Made by a program: the position numbers and the translations under genes | NCBI GenBank assembly: GCA_963971575.1 | Contig: OZ020617.1 | Location: 41,016,606-41,080,605, forward strand | Reading direction: 5' to 3' | Source of the DNA: Liopterus haemorrhoidalis | Taxonomy: Eukaryota > Arthropoda > Insecta > Coleoptera > Dytiscidae | Length of the DNA stretch: 64,000 nt | Shown: positions 10,182-21,759 of the stretch, in pieces | How positions within the stretch are numbered: position 1 is the first letter of the stretch | Layout of the letters: each line of letters opens with the position of its first letter | Notes under the pieces: model-generated | What the model was told of the DNA's origin: nothing | The model's database searches: none | What the model saw: only the letters and a program-made list of their open reading frames with translations

Positions 10182-11965
10182 TTTAGATAATAAATTAATA
10201 TTCAAGAAGAAAAAATAAATAAATATTAGAAGACTAACGTCGTAAGGGCTTTTTGTCCATAAAATGCTTAAAAAAAGGAAAACAGAAGGCAAATATTGAA
10301 CATTATTCAAAGAACTGATTGTTGGAGAAAATTTTTATCAATATTTTCGTTTGGAACAATATCTGTTCATTGCGACCATTTTTAAAAAGAACTTCCCAGT
10401 ATAGTATCATATCAAAAATATTTCCAAAAAATCTTTGATCTACTACCATAAAATAATATATACATTATGTGCTCAACTGTAAATACAGAGAACTGATCAT
10501 ATTGCATGTCGTGTATAATGATGCATATGCGTGCTGGTCCGTGAATAATGTATATTTTATGCACTGCAAGTTTTTTGTTTTAGTAAGTTATTTAGTTAAA
10601 ATTTTTGGCGCTCAGCAACTATGGTTATTTGCGCCTCACACATCCCATCTTTATAATTAGAATATTATTTACAAGTTAGAATAAATAAAACAATAAATAA
10701 TAGCATTTTAAACATTGTTGTAGGTTACAATCAGCGAATGGTTCAGTAGCCATCTTGATGACGTAGGTTGTTTTGCAATTGACACTCAGAATTTCTGTGT
10801 TTTAAAATTAAATTAAAAAATCTATCTAAACTGTCTCAATATTCTAAATGGTGACTATGAAAAACCAAAAGTAATAAGATACCTTTTCATTTAAGTATTT
10901 TATACTGTGTGGAAGAATGGGGGGTTCGGGGGTTCTCCCCCGTAAGAAAATGTTTGGAAAATGCATTAAAATAACTGTAATTCCGTCGCTGCATATTATT
11001 CTTTTGTATGAAAAATTGCCTTCGACCCAAATGAGATTGAAACCTGTTGTAGGATATTGATGCCAATATAATATCAAAAAGAAAAAAAAAAGATGATAAT
11101 TTCATCCTTTACTGAAAATAGTCTATATGTTGTACAACGTCGTGATTTTACAATACGATTATTTTAAATTTTTATTTTGTTTATTATTATTTTATTTTAT
11201 TTATTTATTTTTTTTTTTTTTCACTGGCGTTTAAGGGGGGGACGTTCCTCCAGTGATTGATGTAATTCATCATACTACATAGGAGATATTTGATATTTGT
11301 TGTTATTTCTTCCAAAGAAATAGAATTTTATGATTATTTAAATTTTTTAACATTGTAATGAAAATTCTTGACAAAAATAAACAGATGTAAATTACTTTTC
11401 AAAAAAATATTGATTCTGACAGAATTATAGTCAAAATTGTTGTTTCGATTTTATAAGTATCTCAATAGATACCTACGAAATCCTAAAATGTTTGAAAATT
11501 TTTACTGCGCATCAATTTTTTGCATAATTTTTAATTCATTTTCATTCAATATCCCCGCTTATATCCCCTATTATAGTAAATTAACTAATTTTTAATTAAA
11601 TGAGGCTTTTTTTAATTATTCTTAGTTAACAATTGAGTTTTCATTAAATGTTAACATTGTTCTTAATAATACTGTCAATTATTGATAATTTTTTTCGAAA
11701 TTACTGTTCAAAGTGTACACTTTAAAGTATATTAGCTAAATTACTTTAAACTAAATAATGTTTTTGCACCTAGTCAAGGTCTGTAAAAATTATAAGATAA
11801 CAAATAGGAAATAAAACTAAAAATAAAAAACAAATTACAGGTTTTACGACGGAAATTTTGCAAATATCTCTATCACTGCTCCAAAAAATTAAGACAACGT
11901 ATTAAAATTGAAAATTCTAGATTATTTTAATTGGTATTTCATGGACTTACTGGCGGTTTCTTTAG
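10182..11965. other. Intergenic AT-rich sequence
   Basis: No supported gene or paired element ends. A GC-rich patch at 10917-10940 (GGGGGTTCGGGGGTTCTCCC) and a short CACTGGCG..CCAGTGA motif at 11221-11258 may be transposon debris. Confidence 0.4.
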
Positions 11966-12042
11966 TAAAGCGATACTAGATTTTCAAATCTAGTAATTTT
12001 TACCGATTGATTGAAGCCTTTAATCATTTTGTTCAGGAATAG

Positions 12043-12479
12043 CATGGAGGTACAAGTAGAGGGGAGGCGTAATACCGTATCACAGCTTGTATAGCGAAGT
12101 GAAGCAAGTCGTCCATTGTTTGGTGGCAAACATCGTGGTGTCAACATTACATTTTCCTTTCATATTCTCTGATTATAAACGTACTTTGAAGTTTTTTTTT
12201 TAAATAAAGACAATGGTGAATTGTGCCATATTAAATTGTAAAAGTCGTAGTGAGAAGCTGGTATAACTTTGCACATGTAAATATAAATTTATATTGTTTT
12301 AAAATATCTCAATATGCATGTTTTCTTCGCATTGTTTACACGTATACATATTTTAATAATTGTTTTATACTTAATTATAAATGTATGAGTCTACTTGTAC
12401 GTTCATGCTTTGGTGGCAAGTGGCAAGTAGCTTCTTATCTTGCGCACAATGCCATCTCCTCTCTACTTGTACCTCCATG
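12043..12479 (+). mobile_element. P-element-like MITE with THAP remnant
   Basis: The termini CATGGAGGTACAAGTAGAG and its inverse match over 19 bp and then with one change (GGGAG versus AGGAG). They are flanked by the 8-mers AGGAATAG and AGGAAAAG (seven of eight identical). An end starting with CATG plus an 8-bp duplication is the P-superfamily arrangement. A short frame inside begins like a THAP domain, the DNA-binding domain of P transposases. The element is 437 bp and cannot encode a full transposase. Confidence 0.75.
12213..12266 (+). pseudogene. N-terminal THAP-domain fragment
   Basis: The frame reads MVNCAILNCKSRSEKLV then stops. The M-x2-C-x4-C spacing and basic NCKSRSEK are how THAP zinc fingers commonly begin, and P-element transposases carry this domain at their N-terminus. 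The downstream zinc-binding Cys/His pair and the AVPTIF-type end are not present, so only the first ~17 residues remain. A GTATAA right after codon 16 might be a relic of a splice donor. Confidence 0.6.
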
Positions 12480-12894
12480 AGGAAAAGCCTACTTCAATAT
12501 ATAAAAAATTAGCTAGTGACAACTTTAAAAAAAATAGATTCCATTTTGTTCTGCTCACAGGTTTGGAATAGCCTATACAAAACTTAGGTTTACAAAAAGT
12601 ATTAATGAGAACCAATAAATTATTAATGAGAAGTGTGGTGCTGTTTATTTTTTACTAATAATTTCAGATTAGGAGAAAACAATGATAGCTTTATTCTTAG
12701 ATCCGGTTCTACTTCCAATCGGTTTCGGTACTTATTTTTAAGGAAGACTAATGTTAAGAAACCTGCTTCGCACTTATAGGTCGTGACGAAAGGCATTAGG
12801 AATTTTATTGCTTTTACCGCTATAACTGGGTATTCCTGACGACAATTTATCACCTAGGTTCCGCGAGTTTTTATGCGACCCGGCATTTTGCTTA

Positions 12895-12939
12895 CCATGA
12901 CCCGGTACTGGGTCGCGACCCACCATTTGGGAAACCCTG
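12895..12939. mobile_element. Right end of a hAT-like element
   Basis: CCACCATTTGGGAAACCCTG, preceded by GGGTCGCGA, matches the widespread hAT-type terminus CAGGGTTTCCCAAA... in inverse. The matching left end was not found, so it is truncated. Confidence 0.55.
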
Positions 12940-12942
12940 GGA

Positions 12943-13030
12943 TACGTGATGAGAATGGGCGAAAACAAAATAGCTCGTAGAGTTTATAAAACTAAACTGC
13001 CAGCAAAAAGAACAGTCGGTAGGCCATGAG
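12943..13030 (+). pseudogene. LINE C-terminal relic
   Basis: The open stretch reads VMRMGENKIARRVYKTKLP then KRTVGRP before a stop. This resembles the tail of RTE-like LINE proteins (GHV.RM...R....VY...P.G+R..GRPR). Only about 30 codons survive. Confidence 0.55.
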
Positions 13031-13499
13031 AAACAAGAAGAGAAGGGTTATTAAACGGAACGAAGTGAAATATTTAACACAAGAGAGGATCAGGTGGAAA
13101 AACATCTGAAAAAGTAATTCAGAAACGTAAACGGCTCCCTGGAACCCCCGCTAGCACCGCCACTGCTAAATTATAACATTATGTTTAGTTTGTTACTCTT
13201 TTCATAATATTTAAAATAGAATTTTAATATTTATTTTAATGTACATTTTTAGATTCAAAAAAATACTGCTTCTGCCATCTATTACATTTTCTTCTCACTT
13301 CATGACATTTTTGTTTACAAATGGCGTCTTATTTGTGTTGTTATGTGACAGTTTCATGTCAAATCAAAAGAAGATTCTCTACCTATTGATTTTTAAACTA
13401 TCCTAAGACACAAAACTGCGTCTTTGCGTGTACCACCTAAATCATTGACACCAGTAAGTCAGTAGGTTAAATATTTCTATTGATTAACATCAGTTTATA

Positions 13500-13583
13500 A
13501 TGGATAGGTTAAGACATAACATTCAATACAAACAAAAATTAAGTAAAACAACAGTATTAATAGATAAGTATGATACATTTTAA
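13500..13583 (+). promoter_or_regulatory. Possible upstream ORF in Cep89 leader
   Basis: A 28-codon frame starting at ATG 13500 ends 28 bp before the Cep89 start codon. If the transcript begins upstream of 13500 it would be an upstream ORF that could dampen translation. The transcription start is not known, so this is only a possibility. Confidence 0.25.
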
Positions 13584-13611
13584 GTGTTAAAAGTACAAAA
13601 TTTGTGATACG

Positions 13612-14746
13612 ATGACAAAATTTGATCCGAATCAAGCATTACCATTATTTCAAATAATTTCACCTCGCTCAAAAATGGATACAACAAATCAAGACAAAGA
13701 GACAGAGTTGAAACATAAGAAAAAAAGTAAGAAACTTGAGGTACAAGTACATAAATCTCAAAAAGATATCTCGAAAGATGATATTAAAATTCATAAAACA
13801 TTCGGAGCGAATTTTAATGCTGGAAAATCAAAACATCGACACAAAAATATGGAAGAAAGTGATAAAGAGGATAAAACAGAAGAAGGAGAACAAAAAAATA
13901 AGGTAAAAAGAAAATATTTAATAAAAGAAAATGATAGATTAACGCTTAATAACATAGAATTAACAGATCAGTTAGTAACTGTACAAAATACAATTCAAAA
14001 ACGAGATGGTACTATTTTAAAATTAAGAGAAAAATTATTATCCGTCCAAAATTTTAATAAAGATATTTTAAACGAAAATAATATCATTAAAATGCAGTAT
14101 GAAGACTTATTAGTTGAAATTGAAAAATTTAAAACGGAAAAAAATAAATGTATTAATTGCGATGATTTAAAAATATTAATACGAAAAAATAACAACGATT
14201 ATGATGTAGCGCAGAAGCAAAATAAGGAGTTAAACGAAGATGTTAATATGTTAAAAAACGTAGTTTATCGATTAAATGTTCAATTAGAACGTTGTCAAGA
14301 TAAGTTACGAAAGAATAATATATTTTCTAAATCTATACAACCAATTGAAAATGAACAGAATTTTAATATAACTCAACCAGAAAATATTCCAGAGCATGCC
14401 GATCATGCCCACACTCCAATTTCATGGGGTAACGTTAACGCACATACATTAGGACCGTTACTTGATGCGTACCAAGATACGGTGAAAGAAAAAGAAGATA
14501 TAATTAGTGCTTATGAGGTTGAACTATCAAACTTTACTGGAAAACTCAAAGTAATTATTGATGAAAATGAAACACTTCATAAAAAAAATTTAGAAGATTC
14601 TGAACTGTTAAGAAAAACTTTAGAAGAATATGAGAACATGAAAGTTGAATGGAAAAATACAAAAGAACAAAATGAAGTTTTGATAAAAAAATGTGCACTT
14701 AAACATGATAAAGTACAGGAGTTATGCAAAGTTTATGATCACAAAA
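13612..14746 (+). CDS. Cep89: Cep89 (CCDC123) exon 1
   Basis: This first coding exon (378 codons plus one base) starts at the first in-frame ATG and ends at the donor AAAA|GTAAGT (14747). It joins in phase to four further exons to give a 645-residue protein. Residues 1-110 are very Lys/Glu-rich; the rest is heptad-rich coiled coil. Residues ~280-300 (LGPLLDAYQDTVKEKEDI) and the following LKVIIDENETLHKKN match the LSPLLLAYEDQMKEKDEL..VVKENEELHQ block I recall from vertebrate Cep89. Earlier, RLNVQLERCQDKL parallels LNVELSRYQTRF. In vertebrates Cep89 sits at centriole distal appendages and is needed for ciliogenesis. The fly homologue is also linked to mitochondrial and neuronal function. Human Cep89 is about 780 residues, so this one is shorter. 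Confidence 0.85.
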
Positions 14747-15277
14747 GTAAGTTCCATTTTACAATATCACTTTATTATGCATCTTTGTTTGTCTGTCGGT
14801 CTGTGCGGTAGAATATCTGGCCAAATGGTTGAGCCTAGAAAGTAGAAATTTGTCAATTGCCCCAGTCGCCCATGCTAGAAAAATCGTTCACTATCAGTGC
14901 CGATCCTGGGTACTTAGCTGCCCGCGTGCATACTCACTTTTTGCCGCCCTTGAGCAAACTAGACCACGCCTTTTATTTATTTTATTTTAAATTATCAGTC
15001 AATAATAATTTTGAAAAACGAAAGCAATCCAAAAGGGCCGCCTCCATCTTTTCATTTTTAAAGAAATTACAAAAGACCAAATTGTAACTATGATTTTTAT
15101 GAATAATTTCATCCTTTTAATTATTTTGATACAGCATTAACGTTTTTTAATCTTTGTACAACGTCACAATCGCAAAAGCCGACTGAGACCCGCTCTTGGC
15201 CGCCCCCCTAAAACTATTTGGATGCGATTTTTGCTAAAAATGTGTCGAAAAAAGATTTTATCCCACACCATACAACC
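14747..15277. other. Cep89 intron 1, left part
   Basis: Intron sequence with hAT-like debris (CCGATCCTGGGTACTTAGCTG at about 14900, split across a repeat boundary). From about 15195 there is a fragment of the CAGA/tRNA-like dispersed family (TTTATCCCACACCATACAAC), which the next element interrupts. Confidence 0.5.
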
Positions 15278-15440
15278 CGGGTGACCAGGTCTCAGGTTTT
15301 CGCCCGGAGTCTCAGGTTTCCGGGTTTTGTTATAAAATCTCCGGTTTTGTACTTTGAACGTGAAACCCTTTTTTTTTTTGCTCATCACTTGGATTTTGGA
15401 GGTGAGAACTGTTTTTTTCAATCTCAGGGTTTACCTCAAC

Positions 15441-16637
15441 CAGTGTTGCCAGATGTACGATTTAAATCGTATTTGTACGATTATTTTTGATTGTGTATGA
15501 TGTACGATTTTATGGTATCCGATGTACGATTTTATTGAAAAACTTGTAGGTTTATATATTTTTTTAGTAAGTTAAATATTTATATTATATAATGCGATAT
15601 AAATTAAAAGTCAATTCTTGGGATATTAGGTCAATAAGTAAAACACTTAGATATTCATATATTTGAATAGACCGGTTTCGACAATTTATTGTCTTCTTCA
15701 GTATCTCTGAGGAAAAATTGAGAAGAAAAATATTTAATATTACAATAATGTTCACAAAAATTAGTATGAAAATTAATAAATAAATAAACATGTGTATCAA
15801 AAAAAAAAAAAAATTAAATAAAAACTTACTCAAATTACTAATGTAAATAATAGTTTGTAAATGTATTTAAAATAAATAAAACTCATTGTAAATTGTCGAA
15901 ACCGGTCTATTCAAATATATGAATATCTAAGTGTTTTACTTATTGACCTAATATCCCAAGAATTGACTACATAATTTAACTTACTCCAAGGTCGAAAAGA
16001 AATACCAGAAGATAATGCGATATATTGAATATTTTAGTCTTCGGGTTTCAAATCGACGCCCTCTTAAAAAAAATCGGTTGGTCTCGCTATGATCGGTAAT
16101 GCTCGAACATATTCGAATAATCAAATATACAAAGCTCACTCCTAATAATAATAATAATAATTTATTTAATAGAGCCCATGGCTCAATAGAACACTCCTCA
16201 TTGGTTAGTGTACTGTACTACAAACTTAAATCGGCCCGGTCTTTTCATGTTTGTGTTGAATGTGAATGTAGTAAAAACATGTTGAAAAATACCCTTTTTA
16301 CGACTGAGATTTGTTTAGTTGTGCCATTAATAATGGAGACCCATAGTGATAATTACAATACGTTTGATAATGATGAACGTGCTACAGACCAGTTAATAAT
16401 TATAATTATTTAACGGTTCAATTCAAACAGTTTGAGGAAAAATTATACATTTTTTATCTTTTTCTGCTTTATATGATTGTGCAATACAAAAATTTATACT
16501 TAATAATTGTCAAATTAATTACAGCAATATTTTTATACGCTGATTAAAAAAAAAAAAATGTACGATTTTTTTTCTTGAAAATACATCATTTTGAGGTGTT
16601 TGTACGATTTTTTCTTCTTCGACATCTGGCAACACTG
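15441..16637. mobile_element. hAT-like element, CAGTGTTGCCAGATGTACGA ends
   Basis: The left end CAGTGTTGCCAGATGTACGA and the right end ...CATCTGGCAACACTG are inverted. The flanking 8-mers ACCTCAAC and AGCTCAAC match at seven of eight. Subterminal TGTACGATTTT repeats occur at both ends. It is 1197 bp long without recognisable transposase, and is itself interrupted at 15602-16011. Confidence 0.85.
15602..16011. mobile_element. Foldback insertion with perfect 80-bp arms
   Basis: The insertion is flanked by a 13-bp duplication ATAATGCGATATA at 15589-15601 and 16012-16024. 15609-15688 and 15889-15968 are perfect inverted copies over 80 bp, containing GACCGGTTTCGACAATTTA. The 200-bp loop is AT-rich and non-coding. 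This is the third level of nesting in Cep89 intron 1. Confidence 0.85.
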
Positions 16638-16664
16638 AGCTCAACTGAAATCTGGTCACTCTGC

Positions 16665-17473
16665 TTACAACCCAGAGTTGTTGGTCGAAAAATAAAATAA
16701 AATGTAAGTTATGCACATTATTGTGAAGTGTAATAGAACAAAACATTTTAATCAAATTATTGTATCGTTAAAAAAACATAATTATGTTGTTGAAATTTAT
16801 TATGAGGTATCAAATGAAATCTCAAAAACGTAGATTAAAGAAGTGACTTGGACACTATTTTAGTTATTTTTTTTTTTTAATTTTGTTAAAAATGCCGAGT
16901 AATTCACATTTATGTGAACTGATTTATTTTTATTGAACAACCGAGATTTATATCAGTTTTTTTTTTTTTTATCGGTAGTTTTTAGAGTTATATTTTTTTA
17001 AATTTTATTTAGGTTATTAAATGACACCTCAGTATACTTAGATGATTATACGACAAATGTTTCTGAAAATACTGTTCATTTTTGTGCAATTAAAGTAAAA
17101 TTATCATCCTAGACATTCTGTTGGGCGGTTTCAGTTACTAGTAGGGCTAGGTGTGGTACCGGAAATTTTCCAGTGGCTCGTGACCTGACGGGCCGAAGGG
17201 TCTGAAGGGCTAAAAATATAAATTAGAAATATTGAAATTGGAAAAACAATATTATATTGACTATTTGTTACAGTATTTACTATATTAGTTCAACTAATAA
17301 ATAAATTATGTTCTTTTTTTTTTTTTTTCACTGTCCTGTTTTAATCACTGTCTTAGCCCGACCTCATCAAAATTTCTTGATACTAAACATGTTCCCAGTA
17401 CAATCCTACTTACTAAATACTTACAAAAAAGCCTGAAATGTGTGAACCTTACACTTTACTTTATTTATTCTAG
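16665..17473. other. Cep89 intron 1, right part
   Basis: AT-rich intron with poly-T runs and no paired element ends. Sequence to about 16790 continues the dispersed family interrupted at 15278. Confidence 0.5.
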
Positions 17474-17654
17474 TTTCTTCTATGCGGAGAGATTATGAAA
17501 TTCTACAAGAACAATTCCATAAGTCCAGAGCTGAATTATCTAGCATACATGCCAAATATCAAACCCTAGTAGACTCAAATGAGACCTTAAAAAATGATCG
17601 ACAGGAAAAAATACCTCTTTCCGTTCACACATCAAGCGTTAATGAATGCAAACG
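17474..17654 (+). CDS. Cep89: Cep89 exon 2
   Basis: The acceptor TTTATTCTAG precedes 17474 and the donor CG|GTAAGT follows 17654. Phase 1 in, phase 2 out, which fits exon 1 and exon 3 exactly. It encodes MRRDYEILQEQFHKSRAEL and ends in PLSVHTSSVNECK, which parallels the VHKSIVNELKSQ segment of vertebrate Cep89. It is coiled coil throughout. Confidence 0.85.
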
Positions 17655-17709
17655 GTAAGTATACTAAATTTTTTTTGTAGTTATCTTGTTTAACTTCCTT
17701 TCTTTTTAG

Positions 17710-17877
17710 ATTGTTTGAAGAATTAAAGGGACAATATGAATCGGAGAAGAATAAATTATTAAAACAAATTAAACAATTAGAAGAACAGTTGCCGAGCTTA
17801 GAAACACAAATCATAGACCTAAGCACGGAAAAACGAGAACTACAAATTAAAGCAAAAACTTCAGAACGACAAGTGAA
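17710..17877 (+). CDS. Cep89: Cep89 exon 3
   Basis: This exon is separated from exon 2 by a 55-bp intron only, the one intron of this gene with no transposon. The acceptor CTTTTTAG is before 17710 and the donor AA|GTAAGT follows 17877. It encodes LFEELKGQYESEKNKLLKQI and further Glu/Lys/Leu-rich coiled coil. Confidence 0.85.
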
Positions 17878-17937
17878 GTAAGTTTCATTTAAATATTATT
17901 GTTTTTAAGTCTGTAGCTAGAAAATCCGACAGTATAA

Positions 17938-18937
17938 AGGCACCTACAGACGATGTGCCTAAAGTTGGCAAACGTTGTGTGTAACATTTAGCATTGGTGG
18001 ACATTTACATATGCGTAGCGTACAGACGATGTGTCGATTAAGCGCCAGCATTTGCTAGATAAAAAAATAGCGAACATGGGCCAACGTTAGTAAAATGGCC
18101 TCCGATAGTAAATGTCAGGTTATGGTCTCAAATTATTTGAAATACATTATTTCAAATAGTTCCCTATTATTTCAAATATTTCCTTATTATTTCAAATATT
18201 TCCTTATTATTTAAAATATTTCCTAGTATTTAAATAATTCTAGTATTTCAAATACTTTGATCGGTATTTGGTATTTGAAATACTTTTAACTGGGTATTTG
18301 ACACAGCTCTAGTTTTTGATCGATTATATCTAACATGCCTTATGTTGCTGTCTTTCTCTTAAATCCATTGAAATCCAACGTTTTTTTTTTTTTTTTTATC
18401 ACGTTTTTATTGATCTTTTCTGAAGCCAAACGCGTAAAATAAATTAATCTTATCAATATCAAAATAAAACTAAATAAAGAACTTTGTGACATTAATAAAT
18501 AATTATAGATGGTCATTACCAAACCAAGTTCCACCCTGGGTGTTTAGATACGTCACTGATGTTATGTGTTCCTATTACAAACAGAACAACAATAGTCATT
18601 CACCATGACTATAAGAAATTAATTGAGGAAAATACAAAGACAAACCTCGAAGTAGACGACCAAGAAATACGATGATTAGGTACTAAGCTGGTCAGCGAAG
18701 AACAAGGTAATTTGAGCTTAAATGCTACAGATTTAATAAAATCATGATCTGAAGCTACTGGCGTAAAGGCGCATACAGCCGATGAAATAAGAATACCACT
18801 TCGGAAATAAACGTTGGCCAGCGCCAAGCCCAACATACGTTGACTGTGACTTGTGATGTGTTGTCCGTACACACGATACGCGAAGCTAGACAAATGTAAA
18901 TATTGGACGTCACTTGCCGCACTGTCTGTAGGCGCCT
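17938..18937. mobile_element. TIR element with TAA duplication, intron 3
   Basis: The ends are AGGCACCTACAGACGATG and, inverted, AGGCGCCTACAGACAGTG. TAA flanks both sides (17935-17937, 18938-18940), as in PIF/Harbinger elements. Length is exactly 1000 bp. Internal sequence has AAATATTT..-type repeats at 18140-18300 and no transposase. Confidence 0.75.
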
Positions 18938-19126
18938 TAAGACAAATAAAAGATTGACTTACAGCGTAACTTAAGGATGATCTCAAATTAAAATACAGAA
19001 TATATTTCACTCCGATACTGCTCCCGAGATTGGCGTCTTCTGACAGGGCATAGATAACGATGTTCTAGTCTTCCTTTTCGAATAAGACCTTTGAAATAAA
19101 TCTTTCCAAGTCCAGCAGTCTGTTGC

Positions 19127-19508
19127 ATAAATTGGCGTCGCTAGAAAATCTGGAGGGGTCAGGAAATTTATGAGGAAAATCTGGTGGGGCCACGAAATAT
19201 TTGACGAGGAGGGCATCATCATCTTTTATCGTTACTAATGGATTAACAGACAGATGCAAATACAAGCGATGTGCAAAAAAATAAGGACCCCACCACTATG
19301 CTGATGCAAACCACCACGATGAGCAAAAAAATCTTCACCACTAAAATATAAGTGATGAGCAAAAAAAAAAGATTCTCACTTCTAAAGCATACGTGATAAC
19401 TTCTTTAAAGCACAGAAAAATCTGCACACACATTTTTCTCCAAGCAATTCTGGGGGGGGGGCAACTGGGGGCCAGAGCCATTATGCCTCCCCCGCTAGCG
19501 CCGCCATT
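19127..19508. mobile_element. hAT-like MITE, GGCGTCGCTAG ends
   Basis: TTGGCGTCGCTAG at about 19131 faces CTAGCGCCGCCATTGG at 19493-19508. Between them are four or five copies of the ~50-bp poly-A/poly-T minisatellite unit (GATGAGCAAAAAAA..). No clear duplication was seen. Confidence 0.5.
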
Positions 19509-19685
19509 GGTTTCACAGTTTCCCAGTACAATTTACAGATTACCCAGATGACATCTTTGAATAGTTTACTCTAGTCTGCCAACATCATACTTTTATAAGC
19601 TTTCCATACATCCTGCATTTTGATAATCTCTGATCAAATGATATAGCTAACTTATCATAACTGGAATTTGAAATGTGGCCCATAT

Positions 19686-19850
19686 CAGTGGTTCTCAAAC
19701 TTTTTCAGTTTCCGGCGCCCTTAATGTATCAGAATTTTTCCACGGCGCCCCAAGTCAAAACACTAGTCTAACTATCGCAGTTGGGGAATATTGGAATGTT
19801 TTCGCTGCGCCCCTGTAACTCAACCTTGGTGCACAGTTTGGGAATCGCTG
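19686..19850. mobile_element. hAT MITE, CAGTGGTTCTCAAAC ends
   Basis: The left end CAGTGGTTCTCAAACTTTTT and right end CAGTTTGGGAATCGCTG are the usual short inverted termini of hAT MITEs. The flanks GCCCATAT and GCCTATAG match at six of eight. 165 bp, in Cep89 intron 3. Confidence 0.8.
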
Positions 19851-19984
19851 GCCTATAGTATAACTGTATTCTGCTTCTTCTATACCGGTTTTTTCTTGTT
19901 AGAAAATTCGTGACCTATGATGTCTTTATTTTCTTTATTATATTGTTCCAACGTCTACAATATGTTAATATAATTTTGTTTCAG

Positions 19985-20216
19985 AAAACTTGAGCAGAAA
20001 CTTTCAGAATTGCAAAGTTCCCTGACTCATACACAAATTTCAAGAGATTCCTGCAAAAGACAACTTTCGAAAGCAATTGAATTTGGTAAAGAATTAGTTA
20101 ACGAGCAAGACGCGTTATTAAAGCAGCTTTCAACAAGAAATAAGGAGAGTAAAGCCGCTATTAAGTACGGAAATAATATTGCCAATAAAATGGATTCGTT
20201 AAAAATACAATTAAAG
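19985..20216 (+). CDS. Cep89: Cep89 exon 4
   Basis: The acceptor TTTGTTTCAG ends at 19984 and the donor AAG|GTAGCT follows 20216; phase 2 in, phase 0 out. The segment AIEFGKELVNEQDALLKQL corresponds to the [20 protein letters not shown] region of vertebrate Cep89. Reading through the donor gives a stop after two codons, supporting the splice. Confidence 0.85.
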
Positions 20217-20905
20217 GTAGCTTGAATATAAGTTTCCATTACTGCGTTGTGCGTTTTTCGTCACTGCGTCACGAGTTTTTATTGGTTGATATCAAATATC
20301 TTGTTTTGGGACAAAGCTAACTGTAGCGACGCAGAAAGTTGAACATTGCTGAACTTTTTGCAGCGATTAGAAAAGGAAATTGTGTTTTATAAAGAAGCAG
20401 ACTAATTCATCGCGTAAGCAATTATTTGGAAAGTGACTTGAAAACCTATTTGACATTTAACATCTTTAATTTAACAAAAATGCGCACTGTGTAAAATGTA
20501 TAGAAACGTATATACGTTGTTTTTTTTTTTTTTTTTTTGCAGCACTGCAACGTCGCAAAACGAACACCGCAAGAATGGAAACTTAGCTTCACCATGAATT
20601 GTTATTCTAATAATTTAAGGTGACCAGATTTTTATAATCAAAATGAAGCACTTTTTTTCAGTTCTGTAGTAGTCATTTATTAATGAAAATACTCTTTTTA
20701 CGTATGCATTTTTTACAAAATTGTTGCCGATTGCTATCAACGCAAAATAGCTTATTTTTTCCAATTCCAGAAATTTTTATCCAGTGTAAAAAATATTCAC
20801 CCTTCTAATTTCGTCCAAAAGTTCATTATTGTCCAAACTAACTTTGTAAATGAAAATAATATAAATGCTATATAAAGTATACAAACGCTATATAAGAAAG
20901 CTGTA

Positions 20906-21609
20906 GGCTATTCCAAACGTTTATGCGGAACTAACTGGAATTTTCATGTTTGTAAGTTGTCATGAGCTCTTCTTTTATGGTTTGAAGCAGGCTTTTGTTA
21001 AACAAAATTATCAAAAGCCTCACTTAATCTGTAAAAGTAACTAGTATAGTCGGATTGCTGCTAGGTGACTTTTACATGTATATATCAAGTAGTGCATTCA
21101 TATAATAATCTAGTTACCATTTTTCAGCCATTTTAAAAATGTTTTTTGTTATTTGTCTTAACTGTCAGTGTCTGGTAATAAATATTAATTAAAATATGGC
21201 TTGCGGCCAATTATTAAACTTTAATTTTAAATCTGCTGGAATAAACAACAAATTATAATCCAAAATTTACGTATCAGTATAAATTTTTCCTTATTTATAA
21301 TTATAACCTTAAAATTAATAATTTTGTTTGTTTGAGTATTGCTGTAAATTTATTTTCGCACTCTAATTAGTAAAGATATCTACGAATCATGCTGTTTCTT
21401 TCTAATGCTTTGTTTTTTATTCGATAATTTTGAAAGTTAGTTGTCAAATTGGGTCACTATACGTTACTATGGGTACGCAAATAATTATAATGATATAGAC
21501 AGAAAAAAGCATATAGTATTGAATATCGATACTTGTAGCAACGAACAGTCACTTATCAGCAATCCGACTATATTGAAAATCTAGTTCCGCCTAAACCAAA
21601 GAAACAGAC
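20906..21609. mobile_element. MITE family T copy with nested MITE
   Basis: The left end is GGCTATTCCAAACGTTTATG; the right part reads CTAGTTCCGCCTAAACCAAA then GAAACAG, a variant terminus also seen at 25746. The TA-flanked element 21047-21570 splits it. Confidence 0.7.
21047..21570. mobile_element. TA-flanked MITE, TAGTCGGATTGCTG ends
   Basis: The inverted ends TAGTCGGATTGCTGCTAGGT and TAGTCGGATTGCTGATAAGT lie between TA dinucleotides (21045-21046, 21571-21572). 524 bp, non-coding, Tc1/mariner-type by duplication. It sits inside a family-T MITE in Cep89 intron 4. Confidence 0.8.
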
Positions 21610-21759
21610 TGTGCAAAAAATAATAATTTACAATATAAAATATTCATCTATATTAATAAAATTTAAGGTCATATCTGTTTTTTTTTTTTTTTCTACTGGT
21701 TTCTACACGTTTCCGATGACAGGACAATATCCGTAAAAAAAAACAATTTTTGTGTACAT

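Larger units (their letters stand above)
11970..12574. mobile_element. MITE family T copy split by P-like MITE
   Basis: 11975-12042 and 12480-12574 together match the family-T MITE in inverted orientation: ACTAGATTTTCAAATCTAGT, then TTTTACCGATTG..AAGCC on the left, GTTTGGAATAGCC on the right. The left terminus is lost. The middle is the independent insertion at 12043-12479. Confidence 0.7.
15278..16664. mobile_element. GGGTGACCAG element with nested hAT
   Basis: The ends are CGGGTGACCAGGTCTCAGG and, inverted, GCAGAGTGACCAGATTTCAG, flanked by ATACAACC / TTACAACC (seven of eight). The element carries one GAGAAC..poly-T minisatellite unit at about 15350-15415. It is interrupted by the element at 15441-16637. 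Confidence 0.7.
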
